From Synechococcaceae cyanobacterium SM2_3_2 (lineage in GTDB: Bacteria > Cyanobacteriota > Cyanobacteriia > Thermostichales > Thermostichaceae), in contig JAAUUM010000004.1 of assembly GCA_012031565.1 (NCBI GenBank), positions 1-51,932 of the forward strand: a stretch of 51,932 nt of DNA, read 5' to 3'. The position numbers were made by a program, and so were the translations under genes. Below are positions 27,997-37,200 of this stretch, in pieces. The notes below the pieces were generated by a model that worked only from the letters and a program-made list of their open reading frames with translations, did no database searches and was not told the DNA's origin. How positions within the stretch are numbered: the first letter of the stretch is position 1; each line of letters starts with the position of its first letter.

Positions 27997-28221
27997 TCAG
28001 CAATGCTTTTCCGGCAAATCCAACTCATCACGCATGAGTTGATCAGTAGTTAGGTCGAAAGTATCTGCCACCCTAAGAATCATTTCAGCGTTAGGAACCT
28101 TCCTACCCTTCTCTAGCTGTGATACGAATGTATTATGAACGCTTAGTAAATTACCCAGCTCTGTCAGTGTCAAGCCCCGCCGAATCCTTAGTTGATATAG
28201 CTTTTCCCCAAATCGCCTCAT
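27997..28221 (-). CDS. XRE-family HTH protein, restriction-modification controller (C) protein
   Basis: A 74-residue protein that is almost entirely one helix-turn-helix domain: LYQLRIRRGLTLTELGNLL, then SVHNTFVSQLEKGRK (recognition helix) and AEMILRVADTFDLTTDQL. The size and fold are typical of C proteins that time restriction-modification expression. It is divergent from the methyltransferase, and the 86-base spacer holds inverted repeats of CATAGC/GCTATG. Autoregulation and control of the methyltransferase are inferred from this. The gene is AT-rich like the rest of the island and lacks the host palindrome. Confidence 0.82.
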   Translation of the reverse strand: MRRFGEKLYQLRIRRGLTLTELGNLLSVHNTFVSQLEKGRKVPNAEMILRVADTFDLTTDQLMRDELDLPEKHC

Positions 28222-28251
28222 AAATTTAGTTGACTCAACAGTAAGAATGAC

Positions 28252-28279
28252 GCTATGCTTTCATAGCAATAGCTATGAA
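28252..28279. promoter_or_regulatory. operator (C-box-like) inverted repeats between controller and methyltransferase
   Basis: Three half-sites alternate in orientation: GCTATG (28252-28257), CATAGC (28262-28267) and GCTATG (28272-28277). The outer pair TTCATAG/CTATGAA (28260-28266, 28273-28279) is a perfect 7-bp inverted repeat with a 6-base spacer. The position, midway between two divergent start codons, is right for an autoregulatory operator of the C protein. Confidence 0.65.
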
Positions 28280-28307
28280 TATGCTCTAAATTGGTTTTAT
28301 AAGCACT

Positions 28308-29498
28308 ATGACCCTTTCGGTGATGAAAAACAAGGCTTTAGTTGGAGTAAAAGAGGCTGTAAGTTGCGGTGGCTTAACCTGTGCAGAGTACTTTGCAGGA
28401 ATTGGGCTAGTCCGATTAGGACTAGAGCAAGTAGGTTGGAATGTTGTCTTCGCTAATGACTGGGCGTATAGCAAGTTTAAAATGTACTCAGCCCGTTTTA
28501 AGGATGCAGATAAACATTACAAGATTCAAGATATTTTTTCCGTTTGTCCTGCGGATATTCCTGACGCAATACTTGCAACAGCATCATTTCCTTGTATTGA
28601 TTTATCTTTAGCAGGTAATTTAGAAGGTATCGATGGACGACATTCTAGTGCGTTTTGGGGATTTACCAAGATTCTTGATAGCCAAGTAAATAAGCCTAAG
28701 CTTGTGATGCTAGAAAATGTGGCTGGTTGGCTAACGTCAAACAGTGGGCAAGATTTCCGAATTACAATTCAAGAATTGAATCGATTAGGTTATGCTTGTG
28801 ATGTTTTTACTATTGATGCGGCTCATTTTGTACCTCAAAGTAGACCAAGGGTATTTGTGGTCGGAATGCAGATATCTAACGTAAATCAGAATATATTCGT
28901 TTACTCTAAACGCTCTTCCTCACTTAGAACACAGGCGCTTGAAAAGGCAGTTATAAATAACCTCGATCTATCCTGGAACTTTTTGGATGTCCCAGCGCTA
29001 CCAGATAAGATAAAAGCTGACTTGAGTTTTGTCATAGAAAGCATTTCAGATGACGATGAGCGCTGGTGGTCTGAAAACGAAGTAAAGCGTCATTTGAATA
29101 TGATGTCACCCATCAATCTTGCGTACTTACAAGGACTAAAGGAATTATCAACATACTCATATTGCCCTATGTATAGGCGAGTTCGCGAAGGTAAACAAAG
29201 GGCAGAGCTTAGAAAAGATGGTCTTGCTGGTTGTCTAAGAACTGCCAGAGGTGGTAGTAGTCGGCAAATGCTTGTTAGAGTTGGACAAGAGACGATTAAA
29301 ATGCGCTTGATGACACCTCGTGAGTATGCAAGACTCCAAGGTGTTCCAGAGGATTATCCACTTCCACTACAAATCAATCAGGCTTTGACAGGGTTTGGTG
29401 ATGCTGTTTGCGTACCTGTTATTGTTTGGATTGCTGAAAATATCTTAAACCCTCTCGCTAAGTCACTTCGAGAAAGTAGCTTAGTCCTCCACCAGTGA
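28308..29498 (+). CDS. DNA (cytosine-5-)-methyltransferase of a type II RM system
   Basis: Methylates cytosine C5 in a specific site, protecting it from the partner nuclease. Motif I FAGIG (29-33); motif IV SFPCIDLS with catalytic Cys96; motif VI ENV (136-138); motif VIII QSRPR (177-181); target recognition domain about 190-330; motif IX RLMTPREYARLQGVPEDY; motif X GFGDAVCVPV. All are in normal order, so it should be active. The target site cannot be read from sequence. The start may be ATG 28308 or 28323; neither has a strong Shine-Dalgarno site. Its last 41 bases overlap the convergent nuclease gene. Base composition is far more AT-rich than the flanks. Confidence 0.93.
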   Translation: MTLSVMKNKALVGVKEAVSCGGLTCAEYFAGIGLVRLGLEQVGWNVVFANDWAYSKFKMYSARFKDADKHYKIQDIFSVCPADIPDAILATASFPCIDLSLAGNLEGIDGRHSSAFWGFTKILDSQVNKPKLVMLENVAGWLTSNSGQDFRITIQELNRLGYACDVFTIDAAHFVPQSRPRVFVVGMQISNVNQNIFVYSKRSSSLRTQALEKAVINNLDLSWNFLDVPALPDKIKADLSFVIESISDDDERWWSENEVKRHLNMMSPINLAYLQGLKELSTYSYCPMYRRVREGKQRAELRKDGLAGCLRTARGGSSRQMLVRVGQETIKMRLMTPREYARLQGVPEDYPLPLQINQALTGFGDAVCVPVIVWIAENILNPLAKSLRESSLVLHQ

Positions 29499-30006
29499 TT
29501 TCTAGAAGTCGAACGCCTTGGTTTCTAACAAAACCATAAGTCACTGAACGTCGAAATCTTTGCCTGTCTGCGGTTTCATAGTTTTGAATGAGTTGGGGTA
29601 GCCATCTATCAAATGTAGAAATCATTTTAGTACGTTCAACTAACCATACTTCAACATTCATATAGGTTTCACTTCTAGCAACGAAAATGTGATCTACATT
29701 TCTATCATCAGTGAGTTTATCTAGTCCGCGATTTCTGTGGTACTGGTATTCAAAGCTACTTCCAAGTGTGGCAGATTTTACTTCGTAGTTCACCAGATCT
29801 GCCCCATCTCCTCTTCTTGCTCTATCGTTCACTAAAATTGCTGCAAACACTTCCCAATCTTTTGAACCTACGCTACCTTGCAAGGAAAAACCGTACTGCT
29901 CATAAATTTCGGCTTTATTGCGGCTGTACTCAAGGATGTATGTTCTGTAGAAAGAGTAAGCTTCTTGGACTTGAATCGTTGGCACGCGAACCGCCCTCAC
30001 AAGCAC
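29458..30006 (-). CDS. putative type II restriction endonuclease (PD-(D/E)XK)
   Basis: No named enzyme is recognised. The nuclease core is visible as GADLVNYEVKSAT, with Asp70 and the Glu75-x-Lys77 pair of a PD-(D/E)XK site, followed by a beta strand (DHIFVARSE). At 182 residues it fits a small type II enzyme. It is convergent with the methyltransferase and overlaps its 3' end by 41 bases, and it shares the island's AT-rich composition. No ATG exists at the N-terminus: GTG at 30006, 30000 or 29985 must start it. That could keep restriction low. Partnership with the methyltransferase is inferred from position. Confidence 0.7.
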   Translation of the reverse strand: MLVRAVRVPTIQVQEAYSFYRTYILEYSRNKAEIYEQYGFSLQGSVGSKDWEVFAAILVNDRARRGDGADLVNYEVKSATLGSSFEYQYHRNRGLDKLTDDRNVDHIFVARSETYMNVEVWLVERTKMISTFDRWLPQLIQNYETADRQRFRRSVTYGFVRNQGVRLLEITGGGLSYFLEVT

Positions 30007-30073
30007 TGCAAGTCGAGGATGAGTATACGAAAGAATGTGTCCTCAGGCACAGTGCAGGCTGGATAACGCTGGA

Positions 30074-32310
30074 TTACTCGGACTCTGGCACCACCACCAC
30101 CGGGGAGCGCTTATAGGCAGGAATATCGGACAAGGGATCCTCGGCGGGACGAATCAAGGCATTGGCTTCGGGATAGACCATGAAAATGCTGCCCGGTTTG
30201 ATGGGGCCGACGCACACCTCGATCTGAGCCAGGGATCCCGCTATTCCATGCACCGTCACCCGTTGGCCAGGGCAAAAGCTGTGGGCTTGGGCATCTTCAG
30301 GGCTGATCAACAGACAGTGGCGGTGGGGCATGCCTCGATAGGGATCCGCGTCTTTGTAGACCACGGTGTTGTGTTGACCATAGGCTCGACCTGTGATCAA
30401 GAGAAAGGGCTGTCCACCGCTGGCGGGATCCCGTCCCACATCGGCATGGCAAGGGGGCCGCAGATCTGGCAGTGGCACCGGAAACAGGGTGGCTTTGCCG
30501 CTGGGGGTGGGCCACTGGATGCTGTGGATGATGCGGCCATCGATGGTGAAATCTCGTTGGCTGTGGCTGATAGTCTCAATCTCGCCATAGCCAGGGATCA
30601 CCGCCGCGATAATGCTGCGAATGTAATCGGGATCCCGCATCCGGCTCCAATCCACAGGCTCCCTGCCCAACAGCCTTTGGGCCACTGTGCAGATGATGTC
30701 GAACTCGCTGCGTACCTGCTGGCGATTGAGGTGGGTGCGCCCTGGTTGGTTGAGCCGAACGAAGTTGTTGCCCGATTCCACCGTGGTGGCAAACGCCTCC
30801 TCTCCCCGGGCCAAAACGGGCAAGAGCAGAGTCTGTCGAGCCGCTAGACCGTTGAAGTGGCCGGGATTGGGCTTGGTGGCCAGGTAGACGATGGTATCGA
30901 TTTGGGCTAGGGCTGCCTGGGATCCCTGTAGATCGGGATTGGCTCCATACAAATTTCCCCCCAGACAGAGCAGGGTTTTGACCTCACCCGCCGCCGCTGC
31001 CCGAATCAATCGACGAGCACTATAGCCGGGATCCCGATCCAATGGGCGACCCACCAGCTTTTCCAGCCCTTCCCGCAGGGATCCTTCAGATGGCTGGAGA
31101 CCCCCATTGATCCAAAGCCCTGCACATTACTATGTCCGCGAATGGGCATCAGCCCTGTACCCGGCTTGCCCGCACTGCCCGTCAACAAGGCGGTATTGGC
31201 GATGGCGGTCACGTTGTCTACCCCATTGGCCTGCTGGGTGATGCCCATAGCCCAGGCAAAGATGGTCTGTCCGGCATGATCGGCAATCAGCTGGGCAGCG
31301 GTGGTAATCTCCTCGAAGCTGAGCCCGCAGGTGGCGAGGATGGCATCCCAAGGGGTCTGTTCCACCTGGTATATCACGGCCTCCCAATCCAAGGTGTGGG
31401 CCGACAGAAAGGCCCGATCAACCCGATCATGCTCCAGCAGCCACTTTTGCATGCCGATGAACACTGCCGCATCTGAGCCGGGATGGGGTTGCAAATATAG
31501 GCTGGCGATCTCAGAGCCGGACAACAGGGATCCCAATTTGGCTGGAGTCGCAAACTTGATCAGCCCCACCTCCCGCACAGGATTGAGGACGATCACCACC
31601 CCACCCCGTTGCCGCACCTCGATCAACTCGTTCATCAGGCGAGGATGGTTGGCTGCCGCATGGGATCCCGCCAGCACCACACAGCTACACTTGTGCAGAT
31701 CCGCCAGCTCCACCTGACTGGTGCCCGTGCCAAACATCCGGCTCAACCCCCGCGTCGAGGGGACATGGCAGAGATCGGAGCAATCAGCCAAATGGGGGGA
31801 TCCATACTGCCGCATCATCAACTGGAGGGCAAAAGCGGCCTCATTGCTCCCCCGCCCCGAACTGTAGGATCCCGCCTGCTGGGGAGCATGGCTGTTGAGG
31901 GATTGGGTGATCAGGCCATAGACGGCTTCCCACCCAATCGGCTGATAGCGGTCATCACCGGCCCGATAGAGCAGGGGCTGACTGAGACGACCCAAATGCT
32001 CTGCCTCGTAGGGGGTGAGCTGAGCCAGCTGGGAGATGGTGTGGGTCTGATAAAAAGCGGTGGGATCCTGGAGATCGCCAATTTCCGCCTCAACCCCCTT
32101 GGCACAGCGTTGTAGCGGTCGGCCCAGCTCATCTCGAAAGCCTTTGGTGCCCCAAGCACAGGACTTACAAGCATGGGAGTGGAAGATCTTGTCCGCCAAG
32201 GCGGGGCCACTGGGTTGGAGCAAATTCTCCGCCCAATAGCGCACCACAGGCCAGCCCCCCCCTTGTTCTAAGGGATCCTGATGGGGAATAGGTACAGATG
32301 GTTTGCTCAT
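30074..32310 (-). pseudogene. FdhF/YdeP-family molybdopterin oxidoreductase, split by a -1 frameshift
   Basis: A large molybdenum bis-MGD enzyme related to formate dehydrogenase; the substrate of this branch is not established. The first part carries CKSCAWGTKG (iron-sulfur region), YSSGRGSNEAAFALQ, and DLCHVPSTRGL, where Cys aligns with the Mo ligand (selenocysteine in E. coli FdhH). After SNVQGFGSMGVS the frame breaks. The next frame gives LVGRPLDRDPGYSARRLI, LLCLGGNLYGANPDL and the C-terminal MGD-binding domain ending at 30074. The missing base is a C after 31084; adding it turns GGGATCC into the host octamer GGGATCCC and gives one protein of ~745 residues. It lies next to the RM island and is divergent from fmt. 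Confidence 0.87.
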
Positions 32311-32444
32311 GCGCTGGCCTCGCTAGGGATCCCAAGTCTCTAGCCTAAAGCCATTGCCCCAATGCCGTCATGTCCCGGTGATCGAGCCAGGGGCTATAGA
32401 GTGAGGAGAGCCGTGTATTCATTTCACCGATGGGAGATGCGTCG

Positions 32445-33428
32445 ATGCGGGTGGTTTTCTTTGGCACGCCCAGGTTTGCCCTGCCCAGTCTCCAGGCTCT
32501 GATCGATCAGCCAGAGATGGAGGTAGCGGGGGTGCTATCTCAGCCAGATCGCCCCAGTGGTCGGGGCCGAAAACTCCAGCCCACGCCGGTCAAAGCCCTG
32601 GCTCAACAGCACGGGATCCCCCTCTGGCAACCGGAACGCTTACGCCGGGATCCCGAGGTTTTGTCTCAGCTGGAAAGTCTGGGGGCCGATGTTTTTGTGG
32701 TGGTGGCCTATGGGCAACTGTTGCCACCGCGGGTGTTGGAGATGCCCGGGCTGGGCTGTGTCAATGTGCATGGATCCCTGTTACCTGCCTACCGAGGGGC
32801 GGCGCCAATCCAGTGGGCAGTGGCCCGAGGGGAAGTGGAGACCGGTATCACCACCATGCTGATGGATCAGGGCATGGACACAGGGGGGATGCTACTCAAG
32901 ACCAAGGTGGCAATTTCCCCCACTCAAACGGCGGAAGACTTGGCCGGGATCCTGGCTCCGCTTGGGGCAGACCTGCTGATCAAGACCCTATTCTTGCTGG
33001 AGGCGGGTGACCTCAGGCCAGAACCGCAGGTGGAGGCAGAGGCCAGCTATGCCCCGCTGTTGAGCAAGATAGATTTTGCTTTGGATTGGCACAAACCAGC
33101 TCGCGATCTCCACAATCAGATCCGGGCTTTTTATCCCCAATGCTTCACAACCTTGCGGGGAGAGCGGCTGAAAGTATTGCAGTCGCAGCCGCCTGAGCTA
33201 ACTGCATCGCTGTCTGCTTCGGCTACGTCGGCTAACACTGATCAAAGGCCAGCAACTCCAGGCACCCTGACGGCCATCATGAAACAAACAGGGATGGTGG
33301 TGCAAACAGGCCAGGGATCCCTACTGTTGACGGAGGTGCAAGCGGCGGGGCGACGGGCTCAATCCACCTGGGACTTTGCCAACGGCATCCGTCTAGAAGT
33401 GGGGGAAATCCTGAGCCCACATCCCTAG
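32445..33428 (+). CDS. fmt: methionyl-tRNA formyltransferase
   Basis: Transfers a formyl group from 10-formyl-THF to initiator Met-tRNA. The N-terminal domain begins MRVVFFGTPRFALPSLQAL. The active site is seen as NVHGSLLPAYRGAAPIQW (Asn, His) and TTMLMDQGMDTGGMLL (Asp). The C-terminal OB-like domain follows SKIDFALDW. I start at ATG 32445, preceded by GGGAG at good spacing, rather than ATG 32430; this gives 327 residues. It is monocistronic and followed by a MITE. Confidence 0.95.
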   Translation: MRVVFFGTPRFALPSLQALIDQPEMEVAGVLSQPDRPSGRGRKLQPTPVKALAQQHGIPLWQPERLRRDPEVLSQLESLGADVFVVVAYGQLLPPRVLEMPGLGCVNVHGSLLPAYRGAAPIQWAVARGEVETGITTMLMDQGMDTGGMLLKTKVAISPTQTAEDLAGILAPLGADLLIKTLFLLEAGDLRPEPQVEAEASYAPLLSKIDFALDWHKPARDLHNQIRAFYPQCFTTLRGERLKVLQSQPPELTASLSASATSANTDQRPATPGTLTAIMKQTGMVVQTGQGSLLLTEVQAAGRRAQSTWDFANGIRLEVGEILSPHP

Positions 33429-33455
33429 CGGACTGTCCAGTATAGGAATCGGGAT

Positions 33456-33605
33456 ACAGCTTGTTTAGAAACTGTCTGTCACACCTTTGGATCCCCTCTA
33501 GCCTCCCTTAAAAAGGTGGGAACCGGATTCAAAGTCGCCTTTTTTAAGGGGGATTGGGGGATCTAGATCCCTGTCTTGTCACAGATAATCCGTGAACAAG
33601 CTGTA
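33456..33605. mobile_element. MITE of about 146 bp flanked by TA
   Basis: Terminal inverted repeats begin TACAGCTTGTT (33456-33466) and end AACAAGCTGTA (33595-33605), an 11-bp perfect match. Partial complementarity continues inward (TCTGTCACA against TCTGTGACA) to an inner pair CCCTTAAAAAGG / CCTTTTTTAAGGG (arms 33489-33516 and 33538-33570). The flanking TA on both sides fits a TA target duplication as made by IS630/Tc1-mariner transposases. It encodes nothing. It lies between fmt and bioY. No second copy was seen in the window. Confidence 0.75.
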
Positions 33606-33720
33606 GGGTTAAAACAGCAATCGGTTGACAACTGCTGACAATAAGCTGCCTTGCCTTATGGAGGCAGATTCTGTCAAACTCAGGACTGCCTTCTCAACTT
33701 CCTCAAAATAAGCTGCTGCT

Positions 33721-34365
33721 ATGGAACGAGTTTACGTTGGCCCCTTTGTGCCTTTGATGCAGGCTCTCATGCCCCGCCGCACCCTCTTGCGAGATGTGAT
33801 GCTGATCTTGGGGGGCAGCTGGTTTGTGGCTGCGATGGCGCAGGTGGCGATCCCCCTGCCCTTTACCCCTGTCCCCATTACGGGGCAAACCCTGGGGGTG
33901 GTGTTGGTGGGAGCTACTCTGGGATCCCGGTTGGGGGGGATATCGCTCTTGACCTATCTGGCTCAAGCTTTAGTGGGGCTACCGTTCTTCTCTCGGGGGG
34001 GATCCGGGTGGAGCCATCTCACGGGGGCCACTGGCGGCTACTTGGTGGCATTTCTCTTGGCAGCGGTGTTGATGGGCTGGCTGGTGGAGCGCTGGGGTTG
34101 TGACCGCAATCCCCTTAAAATGGCGGGGGCCATGCTTCTAACCAGCGCTTTAACCCTCAGCTTGGGATCCCTGTGGCTGGGCATCTGGCTGGGCATGGCA
34201 GGCAACTTTGTCGGGGTTGGCGACGTGTTGATGCTCGGCATGATCCCCTTTATCCCTGGCGATCTGGTCAAAAATCTGTTGGCCTCCTCGTTACTGCCCC
34301 TTTCTTGGCGAGTAATCAATCGCCCTGTATCCAGATCTGAGCAGCCGAGGGGACATCAAAACTAA
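33721..34365 (+). CDS. bioY: biotin transporter BioY
   Basis: The substrate-binding membrane subunit (S component) for biotin uptake. Family features: IPLPFTPVPITGQTLGVVL with the typical VPITGQT, GSRLGGISLLTYLAQALVGLP, FFSRGGSG, GYLVAFLLAA and the C-terminal IPGDLVKNLLA. About six membrane helices are expected; length 214. The start is ATG 33721; a later ATG at residue 13 or 17 is possible, since BioY normally starts near RTLLRDVML. No bioM or bioN ATPase is nearby, so it may work alone or with a shared ECF module. A BioD-like protein occurs 19 kb away. Confidence 0.92.
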   Translation: MERVYVGPFVPLMQALMPRRTLLRDVMLILGGSWFVAAMAQVAIPLPFTPVPITGQTLGVVLVGATLGSRLGGISLLTYLAQALVGLPFFSRGGSGWSHLTGATGGYLVAFLLAAVLMGWLVERWGCDRNPLKMAGAMLLTSALTLSLGSLWLGIWLGMAGNFVGVGDVLMLGMIPFIPGDLVKNLLASSLLPLSWRVINRPVSRSEQPRGHQN

Positions 34366-34432
34366 AATCCTGATGTTCCAGAACGTTAGGGATCCCGGCT
34401 AGAAGTCTTTTATCTCTTGTATCGGGATCCCG

Positions 34433-35314
34433 ATGTCTGATGTGTATGTTGCCGATAAGTATCCTGAGGCTCCGGGCCTGCTTCAACAGCGGCTGATCCA
34501 GCATCTTCAGCACATTGCCATTCCTCGGGATCCAGATTGGTCACCGTTGGGGCATCGGCAGGTACAAACCTATCTGATGGAGCAGTTCAGCCAATGGGGG
34601 TCGGTGGCACCTTTTGCGGTTCAGAGCGGCCAGCAGACCTTTCATAATCTTGTGGTCAAAATAGCCGGATCCCACCGCTCGAATCCCATCCTCGTAGGGG
34701 CACACTTCGATGCTGTGCCTGCTTCTCCGGGGGCTGATGACAATGCCAGTGGAGTGGCTGTCCTGTTAGAACTGGCTCACTATTTTCATCACCATCCCCC
34801 CCGCTGTCCCGTTTATTTGGTGGCGTTTGACCGGGAGGAACGAGGGCTTTTGGGCAGTATGGCCTATGCTGCATATTTGCACAACCATCATCAGAAAATA
34901 CGGCTGATGCTGTCGTTAGAAATGGTGGGATACCGGGATCCCAGCCCCCGGTCACAACGCTATCCCCATCCCCTCCTCAAGCGGATCTACCCAAGCCAAG
35001 GGGATTTTACCGCCCTGGTGGGTAATCCAACCTCCCTCCTAGATATGATCCACCTCAGTCGCCATTTGCATCGACAAGGGATCCCATCTCGGTGGCTACC
35101 CGTGCCCAATCGAGGACTGGCTCTGCCTGATACCCGCCGCAGTGACCACGCCCCATTTTGGGATCATGGCCACAACGCGATCATGGTCACCGATACCGCC
35201 AACCTGCGTAATCCTCATTACCACCGCCTGACAGATACGGTCGATACCCTCGATCTGGCATTTTTGACGGGGATTTGTGGGGGATTGGCCGACGGCATCG
35301 GATCCCTGGGTTGA
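34433..35314 (+). CDS. M28-family zinc peptidase
   Basis: A metal-dependent aminopeptidase-like enzyme with two zinc ions. Ligands can be followed in order: AHFDAV (His, Asp), GADDNASGVAV (Asp), FDREERGLLGS (Glu-Glu), EMVGY (second-shell), and HYHRLTDT near the end (His), with SDHAPFWDHG before it. At 293 residues it is a single catalytic domain. No signal peptide is seen, so it is probably cytoplasmic. The substrate is unknown. ATG 34433 is followed by a second ATG six bases later in another frame; family resemblance begins only after residue 30. Confidence 0.85.
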   Translation: MSDVYVADKYPEAPGLLQQRLIQHLQHIAIPRDPDWSPLGHRQVQTYLMEQFSQWGSVAPFAVQSGQQTFHNLVVKIAGSHRSNPILVGAHFDAVPASPGADDNASGVAVLLELAHYFHHHPPRCPVYLVAFDREERGLLGSMAYAAYLHNHHQKIRLMLSLEMVGYRDPSPRSQRYPHPLLKRIYPSQGDFTALVGNPTSLLDMIHLSRHLHRQGIPSRWLPVPNRGLALPDTRRSDHAPFWDHGHNAIMVTDTANLRNPHYHRLTDTVDTLDLAFLTGICGGLADGIGSLG

Positions 35315-35338
35315 CTGGGCCTGTCTAGTCTGAGCGGG

Positions 35339-36748
35339 TTAGATAGGGGCCAGCTCCCGGACATCCGTGACCATGCCATTTACGGCTGCTGCCGCCACCA
35401 TGGCCGGACTCATCAGCAACGTGCGACCATTGGGGGATCCCTGGCGACCTTTGAAGTTGCGGTTGGAGGAGGAGGCACTGACCTGGTTGCCCTGCAATTT
35501 GTCAGGGTTCATGGCCAAACACATCGAGCAGCCCGGTTCGCGCCATTCAAAGCCTGCTGCCAAGAAGACCTTGTCTAGGCCCTCCGCTTCCGCCAGCCGC
35601 TTGACCTCTTCGGATCCCGGCACCACAAAGGCTTTCACCCCTGCGGCCACCTTGCGACCCTGCGCCACCTTGGCGGCCTCCCGCAGATCACTGAGGCGAC
35701 CATTGGTGCAGCTGCCAATAAAGCAGACATCCACCTTAGTACCCGCAATCGCCGCTCCAGGCTCCACATCCATATAGCGATAGGCTTCACCCGCCAAGGC
35801 CCGCTCGCTATCGGGCATCTGCTCAGGGGTGGGAATCAATTCACCGACGCCGATCCCTTGGGCCGGAGTGATGCCCCAGGTGACGGTGGGTGGAATGTCG
35901 GCGGCATTCAGCACAACCACATCATCGTATTCTGCATCGGCATCGCTCCGCAGGCTCTCCCACCAAGCCACTGCCTCATCCCACTCAGCTCCCGTCGGGG
36001 CAAAATCGCGGCCCTTCAGGTAGGCATAGGTGGTGGCATCAGGGTTGACATACCCACAGCGGGCGCCCCCCTCAATGGACATATTACAGACGGTCATCCG
36101 CTCTTCCATGCTCATGGCATCAAAGGTGGATCCGGCATATTCATAGGCAAAGCCGACGCCCCCATTCACCCCCAAGGTGCGGATGATATGCAAGATCACA
36201 TCTTTGGCGTAGACCCCCGGTGGCAGGGATCCATTCACCTCGATCCGGCGCACCTTAAAGCGGGAGAGGGACATGGTCTGGGTGGCCAAGACATCCCGCA
36301 GTTGGCTGGTGCCGATCCCAAAGGCGATGGCCCCAAAGGCCCCGTGGGTAGAGGTGTGACTGTCTCCACAGGCGATGGTCATGCCGGGTTGGGTCAGCCC
36401 CAACTCTGGCCCAATCACATGGACAATCCCCTGATGGCCCGATTTGGGTTGATAAAACTTGATACCAAAGTCTTGGGTGTTTTGCTCTAGAGCCTGGAAC
36501 ATCTCCTCGGCTAAATCATCTGCCAGGGGTCGGGCTTGCGACTCGGTGGGAATGATATGGTCAACCGTTGCCACCGTCCGCTCAGGAAACATCACCGTCA
36601 GACCGCGCTCCCGCAGCATGGCAAAAGCTTGTGGGCTGGTCACCTCATGCACAAGGTGTAGTCCGATGAACAGCTGAGTTTGCCCAGAGGGCAGGATTCC
36701 AACGGTGTGAGCATCCCAAACTTTGTCGTACAGTGTTCCCCGGCTCAT
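35339..36748 (-). CDS. leuC: 3-isopropylmalate dehydratase large subunit
   Basis: With LeuD it isomerises 2- to 3-isopropylmalate in leucine synthesis, using a [4Fe-4S] cluster. Blocks seen: [50 protein letters not shown] (first cluster cysteine), then [11 protein letters not shown] (the other two) and [12 protein letters not shown]. Full length at 469. leuD is not in the window. The ATG at 36748 is well placed; nearly 700 bases of non-coding DNA lie upstream. Confidence 0.97.
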   Translation of the reverse strand: MSRGTLYDKVWDAHTVGILPSGQTQLFIGLHLVHEVTSPQAFAMLRERGLTVMFPERTVATVDHIIPTESQARPLADDLAEEMFQALEQNTQDFGIKFYQPKSGHQGIVHVIGPELGLTQPGMTIACGDSHTSTHGAFGAIAFGIGTSQLRDVLATQTMSLSRFKVRRIEVNGSLPPGVYAKDVILHIIRTLGVNGGVGFAYEYAGSTFDAMSMEERMTVCNMSIEGGARCGYVNPDATTYAYLKGRDFAPTGAEWDEAVAWWESLRSDADAEYDDVVVLNAADIPPTVTWGITPAQGIGVGELIPTPEQMPDSERALAGEAYRYMDVEPGAAIAGTKVDVCFIGSCTNGRLSDLREAAKVAQGRKVAAGVKAFVVPGSEEVKRLAEAEGLDKVFLAAGFEWREPGCSMCLAMNPDKLQGNQVSASSSNRNFKGRQGSPNGRTLLMSPAMVAAAAVNGMVTDVRELAPI

Positions 36749-36882
36749 GGTCTATTGTCCTTCTGTGGCTGAATCAACTGGGCGAGATCAAATGTGCAAA
36801 ATAGAGTGCAAACCTAACTCATGCAATACAAACTATTCGAGGCAAAAAATCCCCGATCAAGTAGGGATCCCGCCTAACGGAG

Positions 36883-36904
36883 GGTGAATCTGCGGTGAAT
36901 CTAT
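36883..36904. repeat. 11-bp tandem duplication upstream of leuC
   Basis: GGTGAATCTGC (36883-36893) is followed by GGTGAATCTAT (36894-36904); nine of eleven bases are identical. Confidence 0.85.
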
Positions 36905-37185
36905 TCTTGAGTAGGTGCAAGCGTACCTCAAAAGACACTCCTGCCGAATCTGGATCCTAGTTGTATCATCCCCCTTGCCCACTCGTCTCGTTGCCTGCTG
37001 CCCTAGCAGCTGGATCTGGAGCCTGACCTTCTGACTTTGGGGTGGCAACTCTTGGGCTATCCAGGGGCTGTCAGAGTTTCGCTAGCCCCCCCAGGCTCTG
37101 AGCACCAGGACAGTTTGGATCCAATCAGCGTAAGGCACTCACCCGAGCTGTCTCCTCCACGAGGGCGTAGCCATGCTGCTATGGC

Positions 37186-37200
37186 CAAGGTTGAACCTTG
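37186..37200. promoter_or_regulatory. 15-bp palindrome in the leuC upstream region
   Basis: CAAGGTTGAACCTTG has perfect 7-bp arms around one base. It is about 440 bases from leuC, so a role as operator or in an RNA structure is only a suggestion. Confidence 0.25.

Noticed and set aside
36857-37048. 63-codon minus-strand frame upstream of leuC
   Set aside because: Atypical composition and it covers an 11-bp tandem duplication; judged chance.
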